From assembly GCA_900315835.1 (NCBI GenBank), contig ONAR01000011.1:16021-80020 (forward strand): DNA of 64,000 nt, given 5' to 3'. Positions 8,607 to 16,954 of this stretch are shown one piece after another; within the stretch, counting starts at the first letter, position 1, and every line of letters begins with the position of its first letter. Source of the stretch: an uncultured Prevotella sp. (GTDB lineage: Bacteria > Bacteroidota > Bacteroidia > Bacteroidales > Bacteroidaceae). Made by a program: the position numbers and the translations under genes. The notes under the pieces were generated by a model, which did not search any database, was not told the DNA's origin, and saw only the letters and a list, made by a program, of their open reading frames with translations.

Positions 8607-9047
8607 ATGGAAACGATAATTTCTATCGCCGGCAAGCCAGGACTCTACAGACTGGTTTCCCGTGGTAAGCAGAACTTGATTGTTGAAGCTATCGACGCTA
8701 CGCATCGCCGCATGCCGGCTTTCGCTACCGACCGTGTGACGAGCCTCGGCGACATCGCCATGTATACCGATGCTGATGACATCGCCCTTTGGGAAGTGCT
8801 GACGAAGGTTGGCGAGAAAGAGGGCAGTAAGGTGGCCAGCATCAACTATAAGAAATGCTCTTCGAAAGAGTTGCGCGACTACTTCGCTGAGGTACTGCCC
8901 AACTACGACCGCGACCGCGTCCACGACAGTGACATCAAGAAGTTGCTGCAATGGTATAACATCCTCGTGGAGAATGGTTACACCAACTTCAAGGAGGTGC
9001 TTGCTCCGACTGAGGGTGACAATGTAGATGACCGTAAGGAAGCATAG
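8607..9047 (+). CDS. DUF5606 family protein
   Basis: A 146-residue soluble protein of the Bacteroidetes-specific DUF5606 family. It opens with the conserved METIISIAGKPGLYRLVSRG, followed by NLIVEAID and RRMPAFATDRVTSLGDIAMY. A segment near residues 85-115 (SSKELRDYFAEVLPNYDRDRV) is well conserved. No catalytic motif is evident and the function is unknown. It is last in the nusB run, 34 bases after coaE, and its position beside coaE is common in the phylum. Confidence 0.88.
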   Translation: METIISIAGKPGLYRLVSRGKQNLIVEAIDATHRRMPAFATDRVTSLGDIAMYTDADDIALWEVLTKVGEKEGSKVASINYKKCSSKELRDYFAEVLPNYDRDRVHDSDIKKLLQWYNILVENGYTNFKEVLAPTEGDNVDDRKEA

Positions 9048-9078
9048 TGCTTTCCTTCATCAATATTATTAGTATAGC

Positions 9079-9107
9079 ATGATGGCCGGCATGGTGCCGG
9101 CCATCAT
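9079..9107. repeat. REP-like palindrome (variant) after DUF5606
   Basis: A diverged copy of the dispersed palindrome with GATGGCCGGCA and TGCCGGCCATC arms and a 3-base loop. It lies in the 216-base gap between converging DUF5606 and pyrH. It is followed at 9122-9142 by one copy of the GCGATAGCTATGGTATCGC palindrome that is tandemly repeated near 30.3 kb and 61.9 kb. Confidence 0.75.
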
Positions 9108-9217
9108 CCGTCTCTACACTTTGCGATAGCTATGGTATCGCGACTCGATAGAGACGCTGCACAGCAGCGTCCTACTGAACCCCAGGAAACGAGGGCACTG
9201 CAGCCAAGAGACATTTT

Positions 9218-9239
9218 CCCCTCCCCAATTGGGGAGGGG
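9218..9239. repeat. C/G-rich perfect palindrome downstream of pyrH
   Basis: A perfect 22-base palindrome with CCCCTCCCC and GGGGAGGGG arms around AATT. On the minus strand it is preceded by GCCTCACCCCTG. A similar unit occurs at 61770-61811, so this is a second dispersed family. It could also stop pyrH transcription (minus strand gives GGGGAAAATG after the stem, a weak U-run). Confidence 0.7.
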
Positions 9240-9263
9240 CAGGGGTGAGGCTTTTAGGTTGTT

Positions 9264-9974
9264 TTACGGGTGCACCAGCGTCCCAATCTCCTCGCCATCG
9301 ATGACCTTCTTCAGGTTTCCGACGACGTCCATGTTGAACACGTAGATGGGGAGGTTGTTGTCCTGACACATGCAGATGGCAGTGAGGTCCATCACCTTCA
9401 GTCCGCGCTCGAGCACTTCGTGGTAGCTGATGTCCTTGAACTTCTTCGCCGTCGGGTCCTTCTCGGGGTCGGCGGTATAGACGCCGTCGACGCGTGTGCC
9501 TTTGAGCATGACGTCGGCCTCAATCTCGATGCCGCGCAGTGATGAACCCGTGTCGGTGGTGAAATAGGGGTTGCCCGTTCCAGCCGAGAAGATGCAGACA
9601 TAGCCAGCCTCCAGGGCCTCCACTGCCTTGAACTTACTGTAGAACTCGCCGATGGGCTCCATGCGGATGGCCGTCATCACCTTGGTCTTCACACCCTCGG
9701 CCTCAAGCGCTGAGCTCAGGGCAAGCGAGTTGATGACCGTGGCGCACATACCCATTTGGTCGCCTTTCACACGGTCGAAGCCTTTCTTGGCGCCGCTCAG
9801 TCCGCGGAAGATGTTACCGCCGCCGATGACGATGCCAATCTCCACGCCCATGTCGTGGATTTCCTTGATTTGCCGGGCATAGTCGGAGAGCCGTTCGCCG
9901 TCGATGCCGTAGCCTTGTCTGCCCATGAGGCTCTCGCCTGAGAGCTTCAGCAGAATGCGTTTAAATCTTGTCAT
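9264..9974 (-). CDS. pyrH: UMP kinase
   Basis: This 236-residue amino-acid-kinase-fold enzyme phosphorylates UMP to UDP and is normally hexameric. Key blocks: KLSGESLMG at residues 9-17, VIGGGNIFRGL at about 49-59, and the nucleotide-binding KGTRVDGVYTADPEKDP near 160-175. The C-terminus VIDGEEIGTLV is typical. It follows birA by 35 bases on the same strand. The pairing with birA carries no obvious functional meaning. Confidence 0.96.
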   Translation of the reverse strand: MTRFKRILLKLSGESLMGRQGYGIDGERLSDYARQIKEIHDMGVEIGIVIGGGNIFRGLSGAKKGFDRVKGDQMGMCATVINSLALSSALEAEGVKTKVMTAIRMEPIGEFYSKFKAVEALEAGYVCIFSAGTGNPYFTTDTGSSLRGIEIEADVMLKGTRVDGVYTADPEKDPTAKKFKDISYHEVLERGLKVMDLTAICMCQDNNLPIYVFNMDVVGNLKKVIDGEEIGTLVHP

Positions 9975-10009
9975 AAGTATGGTATGATGTTGAATGGTTT
10001 GTGGGATGA

Positions 10010-10813
10010 TTAATCGTTGATGATGAACTCCACCTCCTTGAAGGCGTAGCTGCGGATGTGGTCACCGCGGTCGCGCAGGATGAGGTGACCATCGTCCTCC
10101 ACCTCGACGATGGCGGCCTCGAACTCGCCCCCACTGTCGCGATAGCGGAAGAAACCGTGACTGCGGTAGAGGTAAGACATGTAAAGCGAGACGATGCGCT
10201 CGTAGTTGCCGTTGCGGATGTCGGTGAGGTAAGCGTCGAAGCGGCCGATGATGTCCTTGAGCAACGTCATGCGGTCGGTGTCCTTGCCGATGATCTGCTT
10301 GAGCGAGACGGGGTTGGGTGCATCGCTGTGGAACGTCTCCTGATTGACGTCGACGCCAGTGCCGATGATGCAGTCCTTGATATGCCCGCCGCTCAGCGTG
10401 TTCTCGATGATGGTGCCGCTGATCTTCCGGTCATTCCAATAGATGTCGTTGGGCCATTTGATGCTGATGCCGTCGGTGTAGGCCGACAGGGCATCGCGCA
10501 GGGCCAGAGCAATGGCCTCGCTGATGATGAACTGACTCTGAATGGGCAGCCAGACGGGGTGGCAGAGGATGGAGAACAGCAGGTTCTTGCCCCGCTCGCT
10601 CTCCCAGGTGTTGGTGCCCTGACCGCGCCCCGCCGTCTGATAGTCGGCATAGGCCACGGTGAGTCGCGGCTCCTGCTGGACGCCGTCGAGCGTGGCCAAC
10701 AGCGATTTCAGATAATCGTTGGTCGAATTGGTCTCGTCGATTTCGATATAATGGATGTCGGCCTGCGCCTTTGACGAACCGCCGAAGAGCGACCGAAGTG
10801 AGAACTTTGCCAT
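10010..10813 (-). CDS. birA: Biotin--[acetyl-CoA-carboxylase] ligase, single-domain type
   Basis: This 267-residue enzyme attaches biotin to carrier lysines via biotinyl-AMP. The ligase motif GRGQGTNTWESERGKNLLFS appears at about residues 64-83, then SIKWPNDIYWN and KISGTIIE. It lacks the N-terminal helix-turn-helix of the bifunctional E. coli BirA, so it should not be a repressor. The N-terminal ~22 residues (FSLRSLFGGSSKAQA) are not part of the catalytic fold; a later start is possible but none is obviously better. A divergent promoter pair separates it from tadA. Confidence 0.92.
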   Translation of the reverse strand: MAKFSLRSLFGGSSKAQADIHYIEIDETNSTNDYLKSLLATLDGVQQEPRLTVAYADYQTAGRGQGTNTWESERGKNLLFSILCHPVWLPIQSQFIISEAIALALRDALSAYTDGISIKWPNDIYWNDRKISGTIIENTLSGGHIKDCIIGTGVDVNQETFHSDAPNPVSLKQIIGKDTDRMTLLKDIIGRFDAYLTDIRNGNYERIVSLYMSYLYRSHGFFRYRDSGGEFEAAIVEVEDDGHLILRDRGDHIRSYAFKEVEFIIND

Positions 10814-10834
10814 AGTCGTGTGTTATTTGTTCGT

Positions 10835-10868
10835 GCAAATATACGTTTTTTCTTTCAATTGCGGCAAA
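10835..10868 (-). promoter_or_regulatory. Promoter of birA
   Basis: On the minus strand TATATTTG (10835-10842) is a -7 match and TTTG (10865-10868) lies 22 bases upstream. It lies within the 95-base gap shared with tadA. Confidence 0.6.
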
Positions 10869-10883
10869 TAATTACTATCTTTG
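10852..10883 (+). promoter_or_regulatory. Promoter of tadA
   Basis: TATCTTTG (10876-10883) is a full -7 match; TTTC (10852-10855) is a near -33 match 20 bases upstream. It overlaps the birA promoter face to face. Confidence 0.6.
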
Positions 10884-10908
10884 TTGCATCAACATAACAC
10901 TTAGACGT

Positions 10909-11361
10909 ATGATTGACGAACAATCCGATCGCGACGAGCGGTTTATGCGACTGGCGCTGGCTGAGGCCGAGGCGGCTTATGAGGAAGGTGAGATACCGGT
11001 GGGTGCGGTCATCGTGAGTCACGGCGTGGTCATTGCTCGGGCTCACAACCAGACCGAGACCCTGCACGACGTGACCGCGCATGCCGAGATGCTTGCCATC
11101 ACGGCTGCCGCCGACCGCCTTGGGGGCAAGTACCTCACCGACTGTACGCTCTACGTCACCGTGGAGCCCTGCGTGATGTGTGCGGGCGCCATAGGTTGGG
11201 CGCAGGTGAGCCGTGTGGTGTATGGTGCTGACGACGAGAAGCGTGGCTTCACCCGCTTCGCGCCGCAGGCGTTGCATCCGAAAGCCACGGTGATGAGGCA
11301 TCTGCTGGAGAAGGACTGTCGTGCATTGATGCAATCGTTTTTCAAGGAAAGGAGGAGATAA
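10909..11361 (+). CDS. tadA: tRNA-specific adenosine deaminase / CMP-dCMP deaminase family
   Basis: This 150-residue zinc enzyme belongs to the deaminase family in which TadA converts A34 of tRNA-Arg(ACG) to inosine. The zinc and proton-shuttle residues are H58-A-E60 (TAHAEM) and PCVMC (C88, C91). Length and the EIPVGAVIV block (residues 28-36) match TadA. It is monocistronic; a REP-like palindrome follows its stop by 10 bases. Some paralogues of this family act on guanine, so the substrate is inferred. Confidence 0.9.
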   Translation: MIDEQSDRDERFMRLALAEAEAAYEEGEIPVGAVIVSHGVVIARAHNQTETLHDVTAHAEMLAITAAADRLGGKYLTDCTLYVTVEPCVMCAGAIGWAQVSRVVYGADDEKRGFTRFAPQALHPKATVMRHLLEKDCRALMQSFFKERRR

Positions 11362-11371
11362 CCCGGTTTTA

Positions 11372-11403
11372 GTGTAGTGGCCGGTCTTGTGCCGGCCACC
11401 GTC
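11372..11403 (+). repeat. REP-like palindrome between tadA and outer-membrane gene
   Basis: One unpaired plus-orientation copy with GTGGCCGG / CCGGCCAC arms and a 7-base loop, in the 62-base gap between two converging genes. It is the only structure in that gap able to act as a transcription stop. Confidence 0.85.
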
Positions 11404-11423
11404 TGCCGACGTTCAAGAATGCC

Positions 11424-12134
11424 TTAGAACCGGTAGGAAATGCCGACGTTCAGGCCAAAGAAGACCAACGACGGTTCAAACATGTAGTTGGGCTCCTTGT
11501 ACTCCCGTAGCTTACCCGCATCGTCAATATAATATTGGGTGTTGTCGGAGAATACCCGATAATCAGGGTTGGCACCCCAACGGCCGGTCAGCATGTCGGC
11601 GTTGATTTGTAGGCTCAGGTGACGGCTCACCGCAAACTCGTAGCCGAAAGCGAAGTTGGCGGCAAAGTAGCTGTGATTGAAGGCCACCGGATGCTGCTTG
11701 TCGTCTTTCACACGGTCGGCATAATGCAAATAGCCGGGAGTGAGAGTGAAATACAATGCCTGCCGATGCTCATCCATCAGATAACGGAGTTTGAGGTCGG
11801 GGCCAACAAAATGACACCGCAGCAAGTCGTGACCGGAGTGACTGCCCAGAAACTTATAGCTCAATCCAACGGCGACGGAGGATGCCAGTTGATAATGATA
11901 AGCAGCGGTACCGAAGAAGATGGAGGTACCGCTATGCTCGCTGGTGAAGCTGTTCTTTCCCTTCGTAGCCAGCCCCAAGCCACCGTTGACAGACAGTTCA
12001 CTACCACCTTGTTCGGTGAGCGTGATGTCGTTTTGAGATTGGGAGAATACCGATGAACTAAAGATAAGCAACAACAAGATGATGCAGAACGCTCTCTTAT
12101 GAGGAAGGGTCGTCTTTCTGTTTTTATTGTTCAT
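11424..12134 (-). CDS. Predicted outer-membrane beta-barrel protein
   Basis: I do not recognise the family. The 236-residue product from Met at 12134 (MNNKNRKTTLPHKR) has a signal peptide (AFCIILLLLIFSSSVFSQS) and then alternating hydrophobic/aromatic strands typical of an 8-10 strand barrel, ending in FFGLNVGISYRF with the C-terminal Phe of outer-membrane proteins. An upstream Met at 12167 would overlap lptD and precede the signal peptide poorly. It follows lptD by 13 bases, so it is probably co-transcribed; a link to envelope assembly is inference only. Confidence 0.72.
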   Translation of the reverse strand: MNNKNRKTTLPHKRAFCIILLLLIFSSSVFSQSQNDITLTEQGGSELSVNGGLGLATKGKNSFTSEHSGTSIFFGTAAYHYQLASSVAVGLSYKFLGSHSGHDLLRCHFVGPDLKLRYLMDEHRQALYFTLTPGYLHYADRVKDDKQHPVAFNHSYFAANFAFGYEFAVSRHLSLQINADMLTGRWGANPDYRVFSDNTQYYIDDAGKLREYKEPNYMFEPSLVFFGLNVGISYRF

Positions 12135-12147
12135 GCAGCTCATTTCA

Positions 12148-14988
12148 TTAATACCACTGCACGGCATTGCTGTAGCCGCTGCGCTTGTCGTATTTCAAGG
12201 CGTCGGTAAGCGTTGAGGCATTGCAGCGGAAGGTGAAGTTATAGCTTGTGTAAGGCGCCAGCACTACCGAACAGCTCATGTTGAAGCAGTGGAGGTCGCG
12301 CTGGAGTGAGGCGGTGGTCATTGATACATCGTGGTTCTCGAAGTCGTAGCCGCTCGAGAAAGAGATATTCCATCCGTCGCTGATGCGTATGTTACCGCTG
12401 ACGTTGAGTGTCTGTGAGAACTTATAGGGGTAGCGCATCGTCTTGTAGTTGAACTTCTTGATATCGGTGTTCTCACGCATGGTGATACCGTAGCCGAAGG
12501 TCAACGACCAGGGCATGGAGAAGGCCATGTAGCCGTCGGCATCAGTGTCGGCCTTACCGCCACCGCTCTTCTTGGCGCCGCGCTGACCCTCAATCATCGT
12601 GTCGTCGACATTGCTCTCGATGTCGGTGTCGATGCCTTCGTCGTCCTTGCCCTTATTCTTCTTGTTCTTGTCGTCGGTGTCATCGCCACCGCCGAAGAAC
12701 TTCTTGATCTTCTCGGGTGTCAGCGTGTAGGAGATGTTCTGCGACATACCCTGGAAGCGGCCCCATTTGCCCATGCCCCAGTAGGTGTGGTTGCCCACGT
12801 AAGGCTGGCCGCTCTCGTTGAGTTCGTAAGCGTAGGAGGCGAAGACCGCGTTGAGGTTGAACGTGTAGTTCTTCCACCACTTCAGGCGCAGGCGCATCGA
12901 GAGGTCGCTCAGCGGATGGTAGTCAGTCGCCATGTTGTACGACATCGAGAAGCCCAGTTCATCGATGACGCTGATTTTCTTGTAGCCGACGGAGTCGTCA
13001 TCGCTCTTGACCTTCATCTCGATGTTGTTAGACACATCCCACGAGATGCTTCCCGTCTTGCCGCGGCCGGGCACACTGTAGAGGCCCTCGGAGTAGGGCG
13101 AATACTGCACGAGCGACACGTTGCCGTCGGCATCGGTCTTCTGATAGGTCTCGTAATAGCCGTAGCGCGATGCACCGAAGTCGGGCGCATAGCTGAAGCT
13201 CACCTGCGGGGTGATGACGTGGCGTATGGCGATAATCTTGTCGCCGAAGATTTTCCGGCTCGGCGTCCAGAAGCCATAGAGCTTGGTGCTGGCCGACAGC
13301 GACATATTCCAGTTGTAGACGTTGTAGAAACCGTAGGTCGTATCCTTCTTCTCCACCTGATTGGCCTCATCCCACGAGCGCATCACCTTGTTGGTATACA
13401 TGCGGTCGGTGAAGTTGAACGACGGACTGACGTTGATGTATTTCAGTACGGTGAAGTTGGCACTGATAGGTATGTTGTGCTGCATGCCGTTGCGCCAGTC
13501 CTTGATGAGGTTAGAGTGCATGAGTTGGTTCTCCTTCGTGCTGATGGAGTTGCTCAACTGACCGGTGTAGCTCATCGATATCTTCTCATACCATTTTTCC
13601 TCTCCTGCGGCATGCTTGCGGCGGAAGGGGTAGAAACGCGAGATGTTGATGTTGAGGTCGGGCAGCGTCATGGCAATGCTTGAGTCGCGCATGTTCTGAC
13701 TGAGGTTGGCCGTTGAACTGAGCGAGAGGCCGATGCTCGAGAAGGTCGTGCTCCAGCTCACCGACGAGGTACGCGTCGACTGCGTGAGTGTCTGCGGATT
13801 ATACATGCTCGTCAGGTTGTTACGCTCATAGCTTGACGTGGCGAAGTTGACACTGGCCGAAAGCGAGCTGAAGGGGTTGGCCTTGCTGTCCTGACGGTGG
13901 CTCCACTGCAGTTTGAAGCTCGTCTGGCGGGCGTAGTCGGGCATACCCTTGTCGCCTGTACGGGTGTCTTGGAAGCTGAAGTAGAAACTGCCGCTGAACT
14001 TATAACGTTTCTTGTAGTTGCTGGCGGCCGAGAAACCCCATGAGCCCTTGGTATAAATCTCGCCAAGGAGTTTGAGGTCCATCTTGTCGCTGAGGGCGAA
14101 GTAGTATCCGCCGTCGCGCAGGTAGAAACCGCGGCTGTTCTCATCGCCGTAGGTCGGCATGATGAAACCGGAGGAATAGCTCTTTGTAAACGGGAAGAAG
14201 CCGTAGGGAATGGCGAAAGGCAGGGGTACGTCGGCCACGACGAGGTAGGCCGGACCGAAGACCACATCCTTGCCCGGCCGCACCTTGGCGCGGGAGAGGG
14301 AGATATAGAAGTCGGGATGCTCCTTGTCGCAGGTGGTGTAGCGGCCGTGGGCCAGATAGACGTCGCCATTGTCGTTGCGCTTGCTGATCTGGCTGCGCAG
14401 GTAGCCGTCCTCCTGCTGGGTGTAGGCGTTTTGCACCAGACCCTTCTTCGACTTGAAATTGAATGCGATGGTATCGGTGTCGTAGCTGTCGCTGCCCATC
14501 TTGAATACCGGGCGCCCTTTGATACCGCCTTTCTCGGTGGAGTCGGCGGTACCCGTGGCATGCACCATGCTGCTGTCGAGACTCATGTGAATCTTGTCGC
14601 TCTGCAGGTCCATGTTCTCGTATTTCACTTCTGATGAGCCGTAGAGCCTTGCCGTGCGCGACTTGGCGTCGTAGACGAGCGAGTCCTGCGCGGTGTAATT
14701 CACCGGTGCGTCGATGCCGTTTTTCTTGGCACGGTTGATGGAGTCGAGTTTGATGGAGTCGTCAACGGCCTTGTTGTGGTGATAGATAGCCAGCTGCAGC
14801 GAGTCCATCCCGATGGTGTCGGGTGCGGCGCTGTCGGCCTTCGGCAACCGGCCTCGAATAGAGTCTCTTTTCGCCACACTGTCCTCAACGGCCGCAGCAT
14901 GCTTCTTCCGAGGAAAGAGCATACCATTGCCCGCCCATGACATAATGACTGCGCACAGAAGCAATATGACGAATAACTTTGACTTCAT
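12148..14988 (-). CDS. lptD: LPS-assembly protein LptD
   Basis: A 946-residue outer-membrane protein predicted to insert LPS into the outer leaflet together with LptE. A signal peptide is at residues 1-20. An OstA/LptA-like beta-jellyroll follows at about 90-240 (YDAKSRTARLYGSSEVKYEN, KGLVQNAYTQQEDGYL). The conserved start of the barrel is VVFGPAYLVVADVPLPFAIP and FFPF. A charged Asp/Lys/Gly-rich insert of about 55 residues near 790-845 (DDTDDKNKKNKGKDDEG) is probably a disordered loop. The Ser/Pro-rich 25-80 segment is also low complexity. An outer-membrane barrel gene follows closely. Confidence 0.9.
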   Translation of the reverse strand: MKSKLFVILLLCAVIMSWAGNGMLFPRKKHAAAVEDSVAKRDSIRGRLPKADSAAPDTIGMDSLQLAIYHHNKAVDDSIKLDSINRAKKNGIDAPVNYTAQDSLVYDAKSRTARLYGSSEVKYENMDLQSDKIHMSLDSSMVHATGTADSTEKGGIKGRPVFKMGSDSYDTDTIAFNFKSKKGLVQNAYTQQEDGYLRSQISKRNDNGDVYLAHGRYTTCDKEHPDFYISLSRAKVRPGKDVVFGPAYLVVADVPLPFAIPYGFFPFTKSYSSGFIMPTYGDENSRGFYLRDGGYYFALSDKMDLKLLGEIYTKGSWGFSAASNYKKRYKFSGSFYFSFQDTRTGDKGMPDYARQTSFKLQWSHRQDSKANPFSSLSASVNFATSSYERNNLTSMYNPQTLTQSTRTSSVSWSTTFSSIGLSLSSTANLSQNMRDSSIAMTLPDLNINISRFYPFRRKHAAGEEKWYEKISMSYTGQLSNSISTKENQLMHSNLIKDWRNGMQHNIPISANFTVLKYINVSPSFNFTDRMYTNKVMRSWDEANQVEKKDTTYGFYNVYNWNMSLSASTKLYGFWTPSRKIFGDKIIAIRHVITPQVSFSYAPDFGASRYGYYETYQKTDADGNVSLVQYSPYSEGLYSVPGRGKTGSISWDVSNNIEMKVKSDDDSVGYKKISVIDELGFSMSYNMATDYHPLSDLSMRLRLKWWKNYTFNLNAVFASYAYELNESGQPYVGNHTYWGMGKWGRFQGMSQNISYTLTPEKIKKFFGGGDDTDDKNKKNKGKDDEGIDTDIESNVDDTMIEGQRGAKKSGGGKADTDADGYMAFSMPWSLTFGYGITMRENTDIKKFNYKTMRYPYKFSQTLNVSGNIRISDGWNISFSSGYDFENHDVSMTTASLQRDLHCFNMSCSVVLAPYTSYNFTFRCNASTLTDALKYDKRSGYSNAVQWY

Positions 14989-14996
14989 TTAGAATG

Positions 14997-15004
14997 CAAA
15001 ATTA
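14997..15004 (-). promoter_or_regulatory. Possible -7 element of lptD
   Basis: TAATTTTG on the minus strand fits TAnnTTTG but ends only 8 bases before the lptD start codon, which would give an almost leaderless mRNA. The match may be chance. Confidence 0.4.
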
Positions 15005-15103
15005 CAGAATAGTTGGGGAATGGCGGAGCGTTTTCTTCTTTTTAACTATTTCTTATGAGCCTAAGAGTCTATGTGTAGGCTTTAACTCCTCACTCCTCAC
15101 CCC

Positions 15104-15988
15104 TCACTTTACCAGTATGACTAAGTATTTGCTGGTGCTCCAGAATGCCTGCGGATTGGTGATGCGCAACACGTATTGCTGGTTAATGTCGCGCGAAAGG
15201 TCATAGCTCGACGACGGATGGGGCGTGAGGAGCTTCGCCGACTTTGAATACAGTTTGATCTCGTTGGTGACGCGGATATCAATCTTCGTGAAATAACTCT
15301 TGTTGAATGCCGACTGCAGCACCTTGCCGTTGGTCAGGATGCGCTGGTCACGCAGTTCACTCTTGGTGCCGAAGACATACCACGCCGTGTTCAGCTGCGT
15401 CTCCTGGTTGTTGATGGTCTGCGTCTTTTGGTCGCTCTCCGTCTGCAGGTCGCTGACGTTGCTGTTGAGGTCGGCAATGGTCTGGTCGAGTTCGGCGATA
15501 TGAATGTCCTTCGCATCGAGTTCGGCGCGCAACTGCTGCAGTTGCTGGTCCTTGTTCTCAAGCTGCTTCAGCATGTTGGAGATAACCTTCTTGAACTCCA
15601 CGCTTTTGAAGTCGCTCTCCTTCAGTTGCATCTGCAACTTCTTGATGAGCTCACGGTTGAGTTGCATTCGGTCGGAGATGAGCTGAATACTCTCCTTGAT
15701 TTGCTCAGCCTTGTCGGCGCGCTCATCGTTCTGTATCAGACTCACGCGTGTCTCGGCCTCACTGATTTCATTGAAGCCATCCTGAATCTCGTTGATGGTA
15801 GCCATGAGGCTGTTGATCTGCTCGTCGCGCTCAGCCAACATCTGTTTGAGCGAGTCATCCTGCGCCACAGTCTGCAGACTCACGGGCGCCTCCTTGCGCT
15901 GTACGCACGCAGAAAGCGTCACCGTCAGCAACATGACCAACGGCAACAGCCAATAGCCTGGGTGATGAGCTCTTCCTTCTTTCGTCAT
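15104..15988 (-). CDS. Coiled-coil lipoprotein
   Basis: A 294-residue predicted lipoprotein: hydrophobic signal (WLLPLVMLLTVTLSAC) with lipobox LSAC and Cys at about residue 28. Residues ~45-200 form a long heptad-rich coiled coil (MLAERDEQINSLMATINEIQ ... NKDQQLQQLRAELDAKDIHI). The C-terminal ~90 residues (NTAWYVFGTKSELRDQRILT ... PQAFWSTSKYLVILVK) look like a small folded domain. Its overall build resembles Bacteroidetes proteins annotated as Cbp1-type adhesins, but I cannot confirm that. It begins 2 bases after the rsmI stop and is probably in its operon. Confidence 0.75.
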   Translation of the reverse strand: MTKEGRAHHPGYWLLPLVMLLTVTLSACVQRKEAPVSLQTVAQDDSLKQMLAERDEQINSLMATINEIQDGFNEISEAETRVSLIQNDERADKAEQIKESIQLISDRMQLNRELIKKLQMQLKESDFKSVEFKKVISNMLKQLENKDQQLQQLRAELDAKDIHIAELDQTIADLNSNVSDLQTESDQKTQTINNQETQLNTAWYVFGTKSELRDQRILTNGKVLQSAFNKSYFTKIDIRVTNEIKLYSKSAKLLTPHPSSSYDLSRDINQQYVLRITNPQAFWSTSKYLVILVK

Positions 15989-15990
15989 CC

Positions 15991-16725
15991 TTATTCCTCC
16001 TTTTCGTTCTCGTCATCGGCGTCGTTGCGCCGGTCTTTCTTCTTCGCTTTCTCTTTCTCTTTTCCAGCCACGACAATGACAATCTCGCCACGAGGCTCCG
16101 TCTCCTCAAAGTGGCTGATGACCTCGTCAAGGGTGCCGCGCACATGCTCCTCGTGCACCTTACTGATCTCGCGCGCCACGCTCACCTGCCGGTCTCCGCC
16201 AAACACGTCGCGCAACTGCTGCAGCGTCTTCAGCGTGCGGTAGGGCGACTCATAGAAGATCATCGTACGTGTCTCCTCGCGCAGGCTCTCGAGGTGGGTC
16301 ATGCGCCCCTTCTTCTGCGGCAGGAAGCCTTCGAAACAGAAGCGGTCGCAGGGCAGACCCGACGACACGATGGCCGGGATGCAAGCTGTGGCGCCGGGCA
16401 ACGTCTGTACGGTGATGCCCGCCTTGGCTGCCTCACGCGCAAGAAAGAAGCCCGGGTCGCTGATGCCCGGCGTGCCGGCGTCGCTGATGAGTGCGATGAC
16501 CTGACCCGCCTTCAGCCGTTCGACGACGCCGGCGGTGGTGCCATGCTCGTTGAACTTATGATGAGCCATGAGGTGGCACTTGATGTCGTAGTGCTTGAGC
16601 AGGATGCCCGACGTACGAGTGTCCTCAGCCAACACCAGGTCGGCCTCCTTCAGGATGCGCAAGGCACGCAGCGTGATGTCTTCCATATTACCCACTGGGG
16701 TGGGTACAATATATAATATGCCCAT
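15991..16725 (-). CDS. rsmI: 16S rRNA (cytidine1402-2'-O)-methyltransferase
   Basis: This 244-residue SAM-dependent methyltransferase of the tetrapyrrole-methylase fold modifies C1402 in the ribosomal P site. Motifs: [19 protein letters not shown] at residues 4-22, [31 protein letters not shown] (SAM site) and the central [17 protein letters not shown]. The C-terminus ends in a Lys/Glu-rich tail ([20 protein letters not shown]). The start is fixed by the conserved N-terminus and by a -7 promoter element immediately upstream. Confidence 0.95.
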   Translation of the reverse strand: MGILYIVPTPVGNMEDITLRALRILKEADLVLAEDTRTSGILLKHYDIKCHLMAHHKFNEHGTTAGVVERLKAGQVIALISDAGTPGISDPGFFLAREAAKAGITVQTLPGATACIPAIVSSGLPCDRFCFEGFLPQKKGRMTHLESLREETRTMIFYESPYRTLKTLQQLRDVFGGDRQVSVAREISKVHEEHVRGTLDEVISHFEETEPRGEIVIVVAGKEKEKAKKKDRRNDADDENEKEE

Positions 16726-16733
16726 ATTGGAAA

Positions 16734-16741
16734 CAAATATA
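16734..16741 (-). promoter_or_regulatory. -7 promoter element of rsmI
   Basis: TATATTTG on the minus strand, ending 8 bases before the rsmI start codon. Since the rsmI N-terminus is conserved, the transcript would have almost no leader. Confidence 0.5.
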
Positions 16742-16912
16742 AGTATTTATTCCTTGAGGGGCAACGAATGGTGTAAATGTTTTGCAATTTTTAAGAAAGG
16801 TGGTCCTTACGGCGCTCATCGTACTAATGATAATTTCCTACATAAATATCCTTTTTGCATACGAATTGCAAATATTATGGCCGAAAAGTGTAACAATATT
16901 AAATATTATGAC

Positions 16913-16920
16913 TACTTTTG
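16913..16920 (+). promoter_or_regulatory. -7 promoter element of the aconitase/IDH gene
   Basis: TACTTTTG matches TAnnTTTG, 34 bases before the ATG at 16955. The upstream sequence is AT-rich with no clear -33 TTTG. The promoter position argues against any start upstream of 16920. Confidence 0.7.
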
Positions 16921-16954
16921 CAGTCACAATATTAATGTAGAAAGATTTGAGACT

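Noticed and set aside
16595-16954. In-frame extension of the aconitase/IDH frame by 120 codons upstream
   Set aside because: It runs antisense through rsmI and over the -7 promoter element at 16913-16920; no aconitase has such an N-terminus.
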